A DNA stretch of 64,000 nt from Piper betle (GCA_033002965.1 JAURVB010012860.1:1-64000), one strand, 5' to 3'. Counted from the first letter of the stretch, positions 20,401 through 34,806 are shown. Notes: generated by a model not told the origin, from the letters alone. Numbers and translations: made by a program.

Positions 20401-21900
20401 ATATCTGCTTGGGGGAAAAAATTGATGATCTGAAGAAACCTCAAAGTCCCCAACATGGAGATGACACATAACTAGCAGACATCTCATAGTTTAGTAACAG
20501 ATGGCAGATGTTGGGTGGTCACATATTTTATCATCACACAATCGTAAGAACAAAGCTGTAATTGGATGTTGAAGAGGGGCTCCATCTGGAGAATCCAACC
20601 TTCACCTCTCAATGTCAATCAACATTTGATCATGAAATGGCACCCTCAATTAGTGGCGATAGCACTCGGCATTTGATCGAAAAGCACTGCCACCAAGCAC
20701 CGCATATGTGCGCATATACATCCTTCATACATCGCCCCTAACTCTCCTAGGTTGAAGTGTGGGAGTCTGTGACCCGACTGCACTTGCACCTCTCTTTCGT
20801 CTTATTGGCGAATAGTAACGCTACTTGTCTTATCCAGTGAACTTTTGCGATATAATTGAATGATTTTTTCGACGAGACTTTGGTTGATTGACGGATGACA
20901 ATTGTTGGTGCTTCCTCATCTCCTCGTTGTTATGTCTTACGAGGGAGTCCAATGAACCAGCATAAAGTGGCTGGATGCACGTCTTTTCTCTGTTTGATGT
21001 GCGAATATATTCTCTTCTTGTATGCCTTCGAATCTTCTTCCATGCAAACTAGAAGGCTAGTGGAACTACCATCGTCAAACTTAATATGTTATAAGAATGG
21101 GCGCTACGTACATTCATCAACTTTGATAAGTATTTTTAAAGAAAAAATTTATCTTAGAAAACATATACATCTCATAATTTGTCGACAACTAATGGTACAA
21201 TGATAAAGATTTCCATGAAAAAGCAAGCTAGCATATCCTTAAGAGATGGTCATAACCTATGTAATATACGTGCTAATATATTTTACATATATATATACAT
21301 ATATATATATATATAGAGAGATCATGGATAATTTGATCATCATTTTATAGCTAGTAAACAAGTTGATTTTTATAAACTTGTTGTTCATGCGTAATGTAAC
21401 AAGTCATGACGTGCCATGCTTATAGCGCAATAGTTAAAATAACTGTTTTAGCTTGAAAAAAAATGTTTCACCGTCGGCAAACAATGAACTTAATTACTAA
21501 ACCAATAGTTTGTTAGGTGCTACATCATTCTCCAACCCAGCTAAAAAAATTATCTATCTTAGAGTCTCCTTCCATCTACATCATCTTTATTAAAATTCCA
21601 ACCCATTCTTGATTGCTAATTACTAATCCTGATCTATCACAAAACATATTCTACAAATATCACACTGTGATTAACCTATCTCGTTCATTAGCACTTAGCC
21701 GCCGAAGATGGTCTACCGACACTTTCCAAGTTCCGAAAGGGAGAGAAGGAACGGACACATTGGGAAGAAGTTGGTCAATGGGCCCAATGAACCGTTGGTG
21801 GGCCCATTGACATGGCAAACACTTGTTTGGGCTCGAAAAGGACGGGCCGACGGGTTTTATCGGTCCCGGACACCGATCCCTCTAAGGGGTAGGTTAAGAA
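20400..21900. other. Intergenic, no gene seen
   Basis: It contains short ORFs only and a TA-rich microsatellite near 21285-21315. Nothing here resembles a known family. Confidence 0.45.
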
Positions 21901-21906
21901 AATGAG

Positions 21907-22042
21907 CGTCCATAGTTTACCTTCAGACAATGTTGAATAAATAAAGTGTAAAAATAAATTTAATAATAAATATACGTCCATAGTTTACCTTCAGACAATG
22001 TTGAATAAATAAAGTGCAAAAATAAATTTAATAATAAATATA
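21907..22042. repeat. 68-bp tandem duplication
   Basis: The unit starting CGTCCATAGTTTACCTTCAG is repeated head to tail at 21907 and 21975, with one visible mismatch (GTGTAAAA against GTGCAAAA). The near identity implies a recent duplication. Confidence 0.95.
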
Positions 22043-25000
22043 AGGTAATAAAATAATAATAAAGTCGATATGCATAAGCAAAGTAACAAAAATAAAAATA
22101 AAAATACAAGACACTATTGTTGCCTATGTATTAATTTATCGTAGACAAATAATTATACACTAGCTAGGCACGGATGTCCGCCATGCCCGGCCTATGATAG
22201 ACATAGACTCTAATTTCATGTGTAAATTATTATTAAATAATGAGTTATATGATGCAATATCTTAGACAAATTCTGCAAATTGAATGAAAATATAAATTAT
22301 AATAGTTTATGTTAATTTTTCAATGTATTTTAATTAATCAAATCTCATACTTTTCATTAAAGTGCAACTTTAAGATCCCCTTGATTAATAATAATGCCGA
22401 TGTAAATGTGGATCAGGTTTAAAAATTATCTTCGAGTTTCGCAAATATACAAATTAACATTTAAATTAGGTAATTGTAATTTTTTAACTTTCAATTCATT
22501 CCCGTATAAGATCCGAGCAAATAATATTTTCTGATCCTTCTGTAAAAATATTTATTATCTTTACTGTATTTGAGTCATTTATAGCTAGCATTTTTTAGAC
22601 GAATTAGAATGATTTTAGACGGGATATCATAAAATCCATGAATAGTCATTTTCGTAGCGGTGTTATGTAGTCCAGTTTGAATTTATTTATTACTGTAGGC
22701 GTTAGACATTATTGTCGTTGGTGTCATTTGCAGTTGTGCAATAAGACAACGGGGATTCGGGCCCATGGATGCGTTTAACTGAACTGTCGGCTTAATTATT
22801 CTGGAGAAGTTCCCAACCGTCCGATCATTAAAATTAATTAATGTAAGGGGGAGTAGTATACATCTGATTAAAATTTACTTTGAACTGACATATATAATTT
22901 AATAGCTATGATATATACTTGTGGTTGAAATATATATATATATATATATATATTTCGAGAACGTATTGAATATTAATTTTGTTTCGGTTCAACAATAATT
23001 TTGGGATAAGGTAAAAGAGAAAGAAGAAGAAGGTGGCCAATATGTATGCGGTATACACGTCCACACATCCAAAGAATGATCTTTCAATATAAAAAGTATC
23101 AATTTTGTCCATCCATCCATTACAAATTCCAACGTCATAAAGATCATCTACGGTTTGGCATATTCCATGGGCCACTCCAACTTCCAACCCCTAAAAAATT
23201 TGGTTCTCCTGATCTTAAACCTGCAAACTTAAGATTCATGCAATATCAGCATTTCATTGTTGCTCCTAGCCTTTCTCTTTCAATATGACCTTCATTTTCA
23301 TACAAAAACAAACCATGAACAAGGTAGTTATCCATCATGTGTCAAATCCCCTAAAATTTTGTTCTAATTTGCAATACCAATGGTAACTGCATCTTCTCTA
23401 TATATACATATATATATAGAGCTGGCGCAGTTATCTGTAGACACCTCACTTTGTGGAGCTGGTGGGGATTCTATTCCATTGCTAATATCACTTATTTCTA
23501 ACCTTCAAACTTGAGTGGGTATGAAAAAGTGGTTACTAATATTGATGTACCTTCAACACACTTAATGTAATTAAAAGCTGCATGAAATACTTTAAAACTT
23601 GTAGAATCAAGTGGTTTGTCGGTGACATTAGGGCCCGCCTATTAATTTATACAAGGTTTTTTCTTATTAAAATATGGATTGTGGATCTTATGATCTACTA
23701 ATAGAGTTCAACTGACCCCCCTACAAAACCAGCTTAGGGATGTTTATCTTGGAAAAGGTTGCGTGAAAGCAAACCTAGTTCTTCGATTAGTCTTCAAGAG
23801 TTTCCCACACACAAAACAAAAAATTAAGTCGTTAAGCGCGTTTAACTCATAAAAATAATCAATATTGTCATTAGATCGATAATGACAAGCTTACATATCA
23901 CTTTCACGCGATTTCTCTCCATATCCATTGTCAATGCCATTGTATTCCAATAAAATAGATGGAAAATATGGCCCGTCGAATTTTGTTGACAAGATTTTGA
24001 TGTTTTGGCATGTTCCTTATAACGCTAAACTTCTTCATTTATTCAGACTTAAAATCGACAATACGTGATCGTTTTTTTTAATGTAATAATAATACCCGGT
24101 GTAACCTTACATTGTAAATGCAGCATAAGATAAGTTTAAAAAAAAAATTATACAACAGATCAGCTTAGTATCGATTATGAATCGGCAATTTGTCCAATTT
24201 GGTTGGTGACTAGCTCCCATGACATCGTGTCAAGCCTGGAAATTCGTGGGTTATAATATAAAATAAAAGTCACATCTGTACCTATGTAGTCCAGCTACGT
24301 AATCAGGATATTGATTTTGCTGCTCATGCATCAGATCTAGAGTTTGATGGGATTAGACATAAGCAGATTACATTATAAAGTAGATATTATGATTAAGGGA
24401 ATTATCACATAGCATTCGTAGGTCAGACAAGAACAAGAGTTCACTTGATATATCGGTTTTAAAAAAGTTAGTCTTTTTATTAGCGGCTGCTGTGGATTCC
24501 ATGTTCGATACTTAAACTACCTTATCAGGCTTGTTTAAATAATCTTTGTACGTAGTTTCTACACGCAAGCTTCTAATGCAAAGAAATCAATTAAATAAAA
24601 TCTATCCATATTATATAAATGTAATATGCATTGTTGCATTGTAGATAACAAAGCGGCTTTGATATTTAGCTATAATCACTAATAATTGCCCTAAGCAATG
24701 CATGGATCTATCCACCATAGAAGTCCAATATTCATATACATAATATAATGCATAATGCACCCTTCCCACGATAAATAATGATAAAAAAAATTAATAAATG
24801 CAACTCAGTCAGGTATGTTGCTTACAAGTCACAAGACAGATAGAAAAGAGGCCTCATATATCTTCAATTACATCTTATTAGTTAGGGTAGATAAACCACT
24901 AAAGAAACATCCTATAATGAGCATCAGGTAAATTGGTTTGGTTCACTTGCAAGACACTGCTAAGAAAAGCAAAGTGTTTACAACTCCTCGTGATCACCCT

Positions 25001-25420
25001 TTGTAAGTGGTTACTTCTTCTTCTTTCAATGCTTGTTTGATTCTTTTCTCTATGGACATCATTTAGTGAAGGTAAAAAAGAAAACATAATTGCCTAACAA
25101 GTTTCTGACATGGAGCCTAATTATGGTCTTATACATAGAAAATACTTATGCATTATCAGTCCCCGGGAAAAATATTTAAGGGCATCAAGAATAGTATCTA
25201 ATTATAAAAAATACCATTATTTATAATCACATTGATCCTTAATTTACGCCCATATCTTACTTTTCCAACATGTAAGAGAAGAGTGGAAAAGAAGAAGACG
25301 ATGTGTACAAGTCCCTAAGTTGTGGTGGCTATGAGTAGACTTAGAAGTTGTATTGTAGCCACGCAGAGAGTGGGGTCTATGGTTTACACTTATTTTCCTA
25401 GTTAAATTTAGTATATATTA
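22043..25420. other. AT-rich intergenic spacer
   Basis: It contains a TA microsatellite at about 22928-22953 and no recognisable gene, RNA or element ends. Confidence 0.5.
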
Positions 25421-25423
25421 GTT

Positions 25424-26270
25424 GAAAAATTATGCAAAAAATTCATTAAGATTCTTGTACAATATTTAAACATACATTAAATTAAGATACTGGATTTAAA
25501 ATTAAAAAGATAATTTATATTAGTTATATTTATTATATTTAGGATATACTTGTGATACAAAAAGGGTGAGTCAATGAAAAATATTTGTAACTATAGGCCA
25601 TAAGTCATATAAAGTGTGCGCATACATGAGATGGTAATTGAATGGAACAGCCACCCCTTTCCACATATTTGGAGTTCGGCATAGGATTATAATTACTAAA
25701 AAAATTGATAAATAATAATATAGAATATATTGACTTGTTTAATGATTTTATCATTAACGAACTGATAGTTAAGGATGTGGCTGGTGGTTTCCTTACCAAC
25801 TTAGGTCGAAAGAATTGATGAATAAAGTTGAACTTCTTCTTTATAGTATTTGAGTTATAATTGTGACTATGAAAAACGATTTTGATGTTATGAAATTTAC
25901 TTTTGCATAGTTAATTTATCTTATGTTATTTTTGCATGTTATATTTAATATAATATAATTTATTTTATGACTAATAAATTTTTAGAGATATTTGAATTTT
26001 ATATTTAATCATTTTTGTTACATTATACCTGAAACATAATTATTTGTCCTGTTATGATGTATGTGTTTGAGTTTTTATTTTTATATCTTCCGTATATTTG
26101 GGTAACCCTGGGTCGGCTAAGATGGGTTGTTACAATATTCTAGTTTAGAAACCAAGCAAAAATTCCATTAAGATTCTTGTATAATATTTAAACATACATT
26201 AAATTAAGATGCTGGAGTTAAAATTAAAAAGAATTTTATATTAGTTTTATTTACTTTATTTAGGATATTA
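25424..26270. repeat. LTR-like repeat, copy B, between ~120-bp direct repeats
   Basis: The centre (about 25735-26145) is the second copy of the repeat at 6110-6562. It is bracketed by two direct copies of a ~120-bp sequence at 25424-25545 and 26151-26270, which share ATTAAGATTCTTGTA, AATATTTAAACATACATTAA and TTTAGGATAT. The arrangement suggests insertion plus local duplication, or a nested older element. No coding sequence is present. Confidence 0.65.
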
Positions 26271-26279
26271 AATTGCGTA

Positions 26280-29200
26280 CTCTCCAATAACTTATGGAAT
26301 AAATTCTATTAGATGTTAAAATTGATGAATTTTAACTGTGTATAATTCTGTTAGAACCATTTTTTTACTTAATGATTAATAATATCTTTTAATTTAAAAT
26401 TTTAATTATTTTTAAATATAGTGAACCAAACTGAAGTACAATTTGACTCAAATTAGAAATTTTAAGTTGGTTTAAGATGTTTAATTATGTTTAATAATTA
26501 GTTATAAATATGCAGTAAAACTACTTATACATTCTATTTTTTTTACGTGCCCACAATGAGAATAAAATTATTACTTATAACAGCTGTTTCTTCATGGAGG
26601 ATCTTACCAGCTTATGCTCCCAAAGTTTTCCAAAGTGATGAATTGATGATCTAGAAATAAAAAAGAAAAAAGAACCCACAGAAGGAGAAAAGACCAACCC
26701 CCATGAACAATCAAGCTTTCAAATATGCATAAAATCACGGAGAAGAATGAATTAATTGGCAGAGAACGCGTCCAAACCAAATATGACTGGCGACATTTGA
26801 CAAGGTAAGTATGTTTCGAACTTGATGGAATTGGAATGAAGGAATAGAGGCGGCGGTGACTCGGTGCAAGACACACGCTTTCATCGTAACGCAAGACCGT
26901 AGCTTTTTGCGGTGGAGGCTGTTTTATGATGCCATCCATTGAGTGTCCCCATTTTGAGAAGAACAAGTTCCAGGATATCAGTATACAGTTAAAACAGTTC
27001 TAGAAGATGTATATTTCCACTTCTAATTCTCCAGCAGTTCATGGGTTAATTTCAACCTATAAATATAGTTTCTTCCTCTTTTGCCAATATTTCCTTTCCC
27101 GTTGAATTGGTTAATGATGTTTATGTATTTGTAGATATTGAGATTAATCAAATAAAATCTCTATTTTAATATATAAAGATGAGAAATACTAAGTAAATAG
27201 AGAAAGAAGATAAGATAATTTTACGTAGAAAATTTCAAATTTAGGGAAAAAATCACGGGCAAACGATCAGATAATTCACTATATCATAATTTTGATATAA
27301 ATAGATCTATAGGAGAACAAACTCTCTAATACTAATTTATTGTATTTTCTCACAAAATTGGTATAAAGTCGTAGAAAATAATAAATGAAGAATATTACAT
27401 ATTAAGAACTTGACAAAAATATCATTGACGATTGCAAGCTAATTTTAACTATGCATTCACTTTTCTTCAATTCACAAAATTTTCTTTCTCCCTTTGCAAT
27501 AGTAATTTTTCTCTAAAATCCAAAAACCAAAAAACAAAAGAAGAAACACGTCGAACGTTACTTTTATTCTTTTCAACTAACCAAATATAAAAAATATTAA
27601 TTTTTATCTAAAATAAAATTATTAGTTCATGTATTTATTAAAGAGGGACAACCCAATAATAAACTTTGGTTGTATGTATTATTTTGGCGTACAGAAATGG
27701 TGCATATATGGGAAGCAAATCAGCCCAAAGGTTGGCTCTGCCTATGCACGTCATGGAGGCTAGTGATGGTTTTACCATTTCAAAAACATATGAATGTCAC
27801 AACACCAGAATAAGGCTTTACTATTTTCCACCTCTATCATCGGTAGACTCTGAGTTCAATGTTTGTTAATTTGTTTAGCCATAAATCTCTATTCAATTAT
27901 GCTGTTGGAAGTTTGAAGAAATGAAAATTAATTTATACATATATAGGACAATTTTTATTGCTCTGATCGCCTTTTAATCTCTTTCCTTGTACGTGATTAA
28001 ATTTAAACGATAACTCCAACATTCTCTTAATTAAACTCAAACGAAACGATAGTCTCTAGCAGTCTCATCTAACAACCCATTCACTATTGTATGGGTTGGG
28101 AAAATTCTAATCGGAGATGGAATTTAAGCCAAATAAAATGATTGAATTACAAACCATTTCTTGATAAATGAGAAAAAGCATAAAAAGTGAAGTTTTTTAT
28201 GTTTTGCATAGCAGATAGCATTGATGAGCACATAGTCTCTAGCAGTCTCATATAACATATCCAGAAATAAGTTTATGTGATTTTTTCTACTCTCTTGATG
28301 CAAATATTTATTTGTGCACAATATTTTAACTGAGTTTGTTTGATATGTCAATTATTATTCAATTTTTACTTTTTAATATGTAATAGATTTTGACTATTAC
28401 GATCAATGTTCACCATTATTATATGATCATATTCTAATTGCAGCCCAATTTCAGTTATTTTACAAAGGTTTCAATACGAAAATTGATGAAAGTGTAGTTT
28501 CATTCGGGAATTTACCTAATATTTTTTATTAAATAATATGATTAAACCAAATGAAAAATGAGATGGATTAAGACATCTAAAGCAGGTGGATGAAGATCAT
28601 TCTACTGTGTAGTTCTTTATGGCCATGGCCTAACTATTTGACGTAGTTTTAATTGCTGTACTCTACGGTTTGTGGGCAAGTGTCATTCAAGGTATATTAT
28701 ATTAAGTTTCATCCTCAATCTTTTATTGTTTTTACATATTAATTTTTACCACTGAATTTACTTGAATTGTGCCTTTTTAAATAATAATAATAATAATATA
28801 AATAGTTTGTTTTTCTTTTTAGTGTTGCGAATAAGAAAAACTATTCATTGATGAACCAAATATATATTTTGTAAAATGAAGACACACACAATTTTTTTCA
28901 TAATAAATAAAAGTGTACATAATCTCGAGTTTTATTTGTTGAGGAGGGAAAGTCTCTTCCAAATTTATAACAAAATACGATAGCCCTTCTAGAGAGTAGG
29001 TTATACTAAAGCCCTCTGATATTTTTATCCAAAAATTTCTAATACTCTTGCTGTCTAATCATGAAATCTTATAGATTTTTATTAAATAAATAAAGTAATT
29101 TCAATCATTTTAGAAGGGAATTTTTAATTTGTTTTTATATTAAATTTAAAATTTTAATTCTGATTTTTCAGTCTCAAATTTTGTGTATTAAATGGGCTTT

Positions 29201-29860
29201 TATGTCTATTTATATTAATATGTATTCATTTCAATTTAAAATTTGACATTCTATTTTAAAATACCAAAAAAACTTTTAATTTACATATTATTTTACATGA
29301 AGTTTCTCAAAATAATTTTTTTAAAAGAATAATTATTCTTTATCAATTATTTCTTAAACATTTATGAAAATATTCATTTTATAATGCATGCTAAATGTGG
29401 AAGAGGCCAACAAATTTTTAAACAACTAAAATGGCTTTAAAGGTTGTATTTCTAAATACGATTCAATTATTGAATTTTTCATATTCTAGTTTCTATTAAT
29501 TTTTTTTATTTTTCTGAACAAATATTCATAAAAATTATCTAGAAACTCGTGATTTTATTGAAGAAATAATTAGATGCATAATTATTTATTATAAAAATTA
29601 ATTTTGAATGCTATTAATATATATTTCAAATATTTTTTAAATAAAAGTTATTTTTTTAATAAATATTTTTTTCAAAAATATTTATTTTTTAATATGGGTT
29701 TTACTACCTTGAGGGTGACTGAAAGAAAAATTCTTGTGGTCAATTATAATCTTGGTCATCCGATTATAAAAATGGTCAAAACCTATTTTAAAAAATAAAA
29801 ACCCTTTCATCCCATTCGCCCACATCGCTATTACCCTTTCACTGTCGTCTACAATATCAC
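26280..29860. other. AT-rich intergenic spacer
   Basis: The composition is very AT-rich from about 28700 to 29700. Short ORFs without motifs are present and no gene is recognised. Confidence 0.5.
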
Positions 29861-29880
29861 CGCCCTTCCCCTTCCTCCCA

Positions 29881-30195
29881 CTATCGTCCATGTCGTCGCC
29901 ACCTTTCCCCCTTCCTCCCATTTTTGTTCATCCTTGTCATCAATTCTCTGAGACCTTCTATTGAGCACCTAGCAAGCATCGGGTAGCGCTCGACGACCTC
30001 CACATACTTGGTCATAACCGAGGCATTAGCGTTGGCGAACTCAACCAATTGGGAAAAGTAATTTAACACCACCAAGAGCTTGAAGTAATCGGGGAGGCCA
30101 AAGTCTAGGTGGGCGATGTGGATGTGCTTAAGGCAAATGTGGAGGAGTTGGAGAGCATGAGGAGGTTTCGCGGCAGTGGGCGAAGTTGAGGGCAT
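29881..30195 (-). other. Coding-like fragment, unidentified
   Basis: A 104-residue ORF on the minus strand lies in a GC-rich island (about 29800-30360) surrounded by AT-rich DNA. It contains a plausible globular stretch (FGLPDYFKLLVVLNYFSQLV and MTKYVEVVERYPMLARC). The island also looks coding in a neighbouring frame upstream, suggesting a frameshifted gene fragment, perhaps captured by a transposon. I do not recognise the family and assign no function. Confidence 0.3.
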
Positions 30196-30339
30196 TGGGC
30201 GAAGAGGGCGCTCTTATCGGAGACTTGTCGAGGGCAGCAAGGGAGAGGCAGCAGTAAAGGACTCCTTAGATGGAGTGGTCAAAGACGGTAAAGATAGGGG
30301 GTGCTTGAAGAGGAAGGCGGCAGACCTCGTGTTGACGGG

Positions 30340-32640
30340 TGGTAGTTGACGTGGACGGTAATAAAAAAAATTTTTAAAAAAAATAAATTTAGGTCGAATT
30401 TATAATTAGACAGCGTAAAATAAAGATGAATAATATAAATTTTGATGCGGTCGACCCTCTAAACCCTATATATATATATATATATATATTAATCGGGCGG
30501 GGACACTTTAAACAGGTGGAGCCCTGACTGCAGTGCCAGTTTGTTCCAGCTGTCGTCGTGAAATCCATATCGACAATTTTGAAAGGGTGGACTACGGGCC
30601 CCGCGTCCCCCGATTCACGCGTGTCGGTGGGCCACATTTCCAATTCCGAAAATAACACCTCAAAATAATATGAAACATTTACGTAAAAAATACAAATTTA
30701 CATTGTATTACGGAAAACGAGTCGGCTCATGGGAAAAGTTAAGCCGAGGTTGGATACTTAAAAAAACACCAATTAAGGGTGAAGGGGTTCCAAATGTTTG
30801 TTTAGGGTTCCAAACGTTAGACATGGTAGTTTCGAACAACAAAAAAAGATCATTGATAGTCTAGGGATGATTTATATAAAAATGATCATTTTACATAGTA
30901 CTTTCTTTGAGCTGGGTGGCAAACACGTATACAGAATTAAATAAAAATATAATAGATATTGTCGTATTTTATTTTGATCCGAATAAATGTGAAAAATTTT
31001 CTATTTAAATTAACTTAGCAAAATTATTTAATTGCACAAAAAATAGTAACTTTTTTATTTAACTTTAACATATATATTGTTTCTATACACAAAAGACCCT
31101 GCAATATTTATATAATATAAAATACATATTTTTATATGTGGAAGAAAACACATACGATAGCATAAAAAACCACTCTATCCGTTGAATTATTACAAAATAA
31201 GAAAACTGAACGTACATGGTACAAAGTTTCAAAATCGTATTCGATTATTGTTTTGAATTTATAGTTGGTATATACGTGGTTCAATTAGCTCAAACTAAAT
31301 TCAACTGAAATTTTAAATTATAAATATAATATTTTATTAGGCATTAATTTTTTATGCTTAACATATAATTAAATATGGCTAAATACACTATTTTTTAAAA
31401 AACTAGATTTTAAAATAATATCAAATTAAAAATAGGTTATAAATTAAAATAATAAATAAATAAATCATATCAAATTGGAAAGGAAATTTTTTTATGAGTT
31501 CCTTGGTCAAATTTTTATTTATATCATCTAAATTACAAAGATGTCTAGATTGATTGTATCTTAAAAAAAATTTATCACCTCTATCCCCATATTGTATTGA
31601 TGGTGACTAGTGGCCGAATTTGATGTCATTGATTGAGCAAGACTATCTTTGGGCGGGAAGATCTGAGCCGTATTTGTAATTGAACAGTTTACGTTAAAGT
31701 TAATGATAGAAAATTTTTGTGCATTTGGTTCCCCTAATTGGGTGTAAAATTTATGACTCAAGGTTTTATATTTGAAACTAGTCGGTTTAACTATTATTTT
31801 CATTTGAATTAGTTTCAAAACATACATGCTCAGTTGAGGCTGATTGTGTGTTATAAGTCATGATACTTAAGTGTACCAAGTATACAAATATAACATCAGT
31901 AACGCAACAACAAAATAAGTTATTTGAATATACAAGAGTACGCCCAATTTTTTTTAGTGGATCGTAAAATTAAATTTAGGTCATTGATCATGTTAGGACA
32001 TATTATTTATTTTTTTGGATGGGTTAGTAGGCTTAGAACATATCATTCGATTTAAGTCGATATTATTTTATTTTATGATATTTTAGTTTATTCTTTAGGA
32101 TTTATTTGTTATTATTGACTCGAGTTAGAAGTCTGCTAAATTTTAATTATCCGGATAGAGTTCTTTGCATCTCATGCATATATAACGATATTTATCTTCT
32201 ATTTTAAAATATTGATAATAGATTTATTTGGATTAAGTTCTGGTTGGCCGATATAATTGAGTGACCCATAATATTCTTGGTTCGGTTTTTAGAGTGAACC
32301 AAATTTACGGTGTTACTTTAAGACTCAATTTAAAAAGGGTATCGAATGGCAAACCACCTTTTGATCAAGCAAACAAACCCACCCGGCAAAAGTGTAGAGT
32401 GGTTAAACTTTAAGCTTAGTTTTTTTTAAATTTTAATAAATTTATTTGAATTAAATTTTGGTTAACCGACATCATCGGATAAAGGGTAATATTACGGGAG
32501 AGTAAACCGAAATTGAGGTGTTACGTTGGGACTCGACTTAAAAAGGTAGAATGGCAAAGCACCCGTTGATAAGCAAACAAACTTCGGCAAGAGTGTAGAA
32601 ACGTTAAACTTAAAACCTAGCCTTTTATCAGCATTAGTAG
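30340..32640. other. AT-rich intergenic spacer
   Basis: It includes a TA microsatellite at about 30468-30490. No gene is recognised. Confidence 0.45.
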
Positions 32641-32699
32641 CAGTTGGCCACCATTGAAAAGAATTTCAGTGGTCGTACCTTTTTGGTGAAAGCGTCAAA

Positions 32700-32706
32700 T
32701 ATAAAA
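32700..32706 (+). promoter_or_regulatory. TATA box of the U-box gene
   Basis: AAATATAAAAGCCC lies 78 bases before the first in-frame ATG and 108 before the family-like start. This spacing fits a leader of about 45-80 bases. Confidence 0.6.
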
Positions 32707-32777
32707 GCCCAAAAAGTGACGCCAAACAAAACAAATACCCAAGATAGACGAGGAAGGAGGAGGAGGAGAAGAGTGGC

Positions 32778-34806
32778 ATGGGCGGCCAGTGTCTGGTTGC
32801 GTCGGCGATGGCGAAGACCGGGGAGGCGGCGGACCCGCCGGCGACGGCGAAGGCGGATGAGCTCCGGCGAGAGCTTCGGCGGCTGGTGAGGGAGATCGCC
32901 GACGACGATCGGTGCGGGCCGGAGGCGTTCGACCGGGCGTCTCTGACCCTGGACAGGTTGAAGAGCCTGAGGTTCCGGTCGCAGAAGCAGGCGCCGGCGC
33001 GGGCTCCGGCGCACTTCTTGTGCTCGATCTCCGCCAAGTTGATGACGGACCCCGTCGTCGTCGCCTCCGGCCAGGTTCGCTGCTTTGTGTTCATCTCCTA
33101 TTTTTGTCGATTTTTTTTTGTTTTTTGCTATTTGATTTTGTGTGGAATGTTCTTTTCGGGGATTTGGATGTTCGTCTTTCTTTCTTTTTTTTTTGCCATG
33201 AGTGTGGTTTCGATATGATTCGTGTTGTGAGCTGTAAGATGAGTATTGATGGTGTTTTTTTAGGTAAAAGTGGAGAATTTTGAGTGACGTTGTGAGTTTG
33301 GTGGTCTGTTCTTCGTTGAGATTTGGATATTTCGTTTCTTTGTTTTGTTTGTGGGGGCATTCCGTGCTGCTAATTTGAGGTTTTACATGTTTAGCATCTG
33401 CCACTCTTTGGTTTTTGTTCTATCTAGCTAGATATTTAATCTTGTCAATTGAGGCTTGGGAGTGTTAATCTGTCGCATTTTTCTTAGTACGTTGCCCATA
33501 AATCGTACTTTTGTTATTATGATTTATATGATGATGTTAGGTCTGGTAACGCTGAGGAAATCGGCAGGATCTCAACCGAAAATCAGAATGCGGGAATTAC
33601 TATTTGCAAATTTTGAAAGTTTTCATTTTCGATCATATTTTTTTCTTTTTCAAATTAAATGTGATGTATTTTGATTATAGTTCTTTGGTGTTTTTTTTTT
33701 TTTGGCAGACGTATGAGAGACTGTACATACAGAAGTGGCTTGACGATGGGCACCTGACATGCCCTGTCACAAACCAGGTCCTCTCGCATGCGTGTCTGAC
33801 GCCTAATGTCTTAGTTCGCAATATGATTGTAGATTGGTGTGATAAGAATGGGATGGAACTGCCTAGCCCCATTGGAGAAAGGAATGAAGAAGGTGTCACG
33901 GAGGACGAGAGGTCGACGCTCACTTCTCTTCTCCAAAAGCTACAGTCTTCTTCTGTGGTAGATCGGAAAGAGGCCGTTAAAGAGCTCCGGTTACTCACCA
34001 AGCGGGTGAGATCGTTCAGAGCTCTGATTGGGGAGACGCCGAATGCTATCTCGCTGTTGCTGTTGGTGTTGTCTGAATCTAGTGATAACAGTGGGATTCA
34101 AGAAGATGTTGTGACTACCATATTGAATGTCTCCATTCATGAGGATAATAAGAAGATTATAGCTGATATACCCAATGCTATTCCTCTTATCCTAGAGTCT
34201 GTGAGAAGTGGCAGTATGGAAACTCGAAGCAATGCAGCTAAAGCTCTTTTTTCACTGGCTGCATTGGACAATAATAAATCGAAGATTGGGGAACTGGGTG
34301 CGATGGAGCCACTTGTGGCACTTGTGAAAGAAGGGGATGTATTGGCTAAGAAGGATGCTGCCTCGGCTATTTATAACTTGTGTACGCTTAATGAGAACAG
34401 AGGAAGGGCGGTTGCCGCTGCAGCAGTGAATGTGATCGCAAAGATGATAAATGAAGGTGTTGTGGTTGATGAAATGATCACTTTACTTGCTATTCTGATC
34501 AGTGAAGAGCGAGCATTGGATGAAATGGTGAAGAATGGAGCAGTAGCATTCTTGCTCAAGGCAACCCGTGAGAGAAAGAGCGAGCGAAGTAAAGAGAACG
34601 CCGTCGCAATTCTGTGTTCGATTTATTCTAGCGATCGGAGCAAGCTGAAGGAAATAAAGAAAGATGAGGATATCCATGGAAGCCTGTCTCGGCTTGCACA
34701 GACTGGGAGTGCCCGGGCAAGGAGGAAGGCCAGCAGCATTTTGGAAATATTGAAGAGGCCCGGCGACTCTTTTTCTGGTTTGTCTTTGCTCCAATTGTCA
34801 GCTTGA
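32778..34806 (+). CDS. PUB9: U-box/ARM-repeat E3 ubiquitin ligase (PUB9-like)
   Basis: Exons are 32778-33074 and 33709-34806, with a GT-AG intron, encoding 464 residues. The U-box spans residues ~78-152 and is split by the intron after ASGQ; it reads HFLCSIS...DPVVVASGQ|TYERLYIQKWL...CPVTNQVL...LTPN. The family usually has CPIS or CPLS in the first loop; here the Pro is Ser. Armadillo repeats fill residues ~175-455 (VTTILNVSIHEDNKK, ETRSNAAKALFSLAALD, KDAASAIYNLC). U-boxes recruit E2~ubiquitin, and ARM repeats bind targets, often receptor kinases. The second ATG (32808, MAKTGE) matches the start of Arabidopsis PUB9 and may be the true start, giving 454 residues. Length agrees with PUB9 (~460). 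The first exon is strongly GC-rich and the second is not. Confidence 0.95.
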
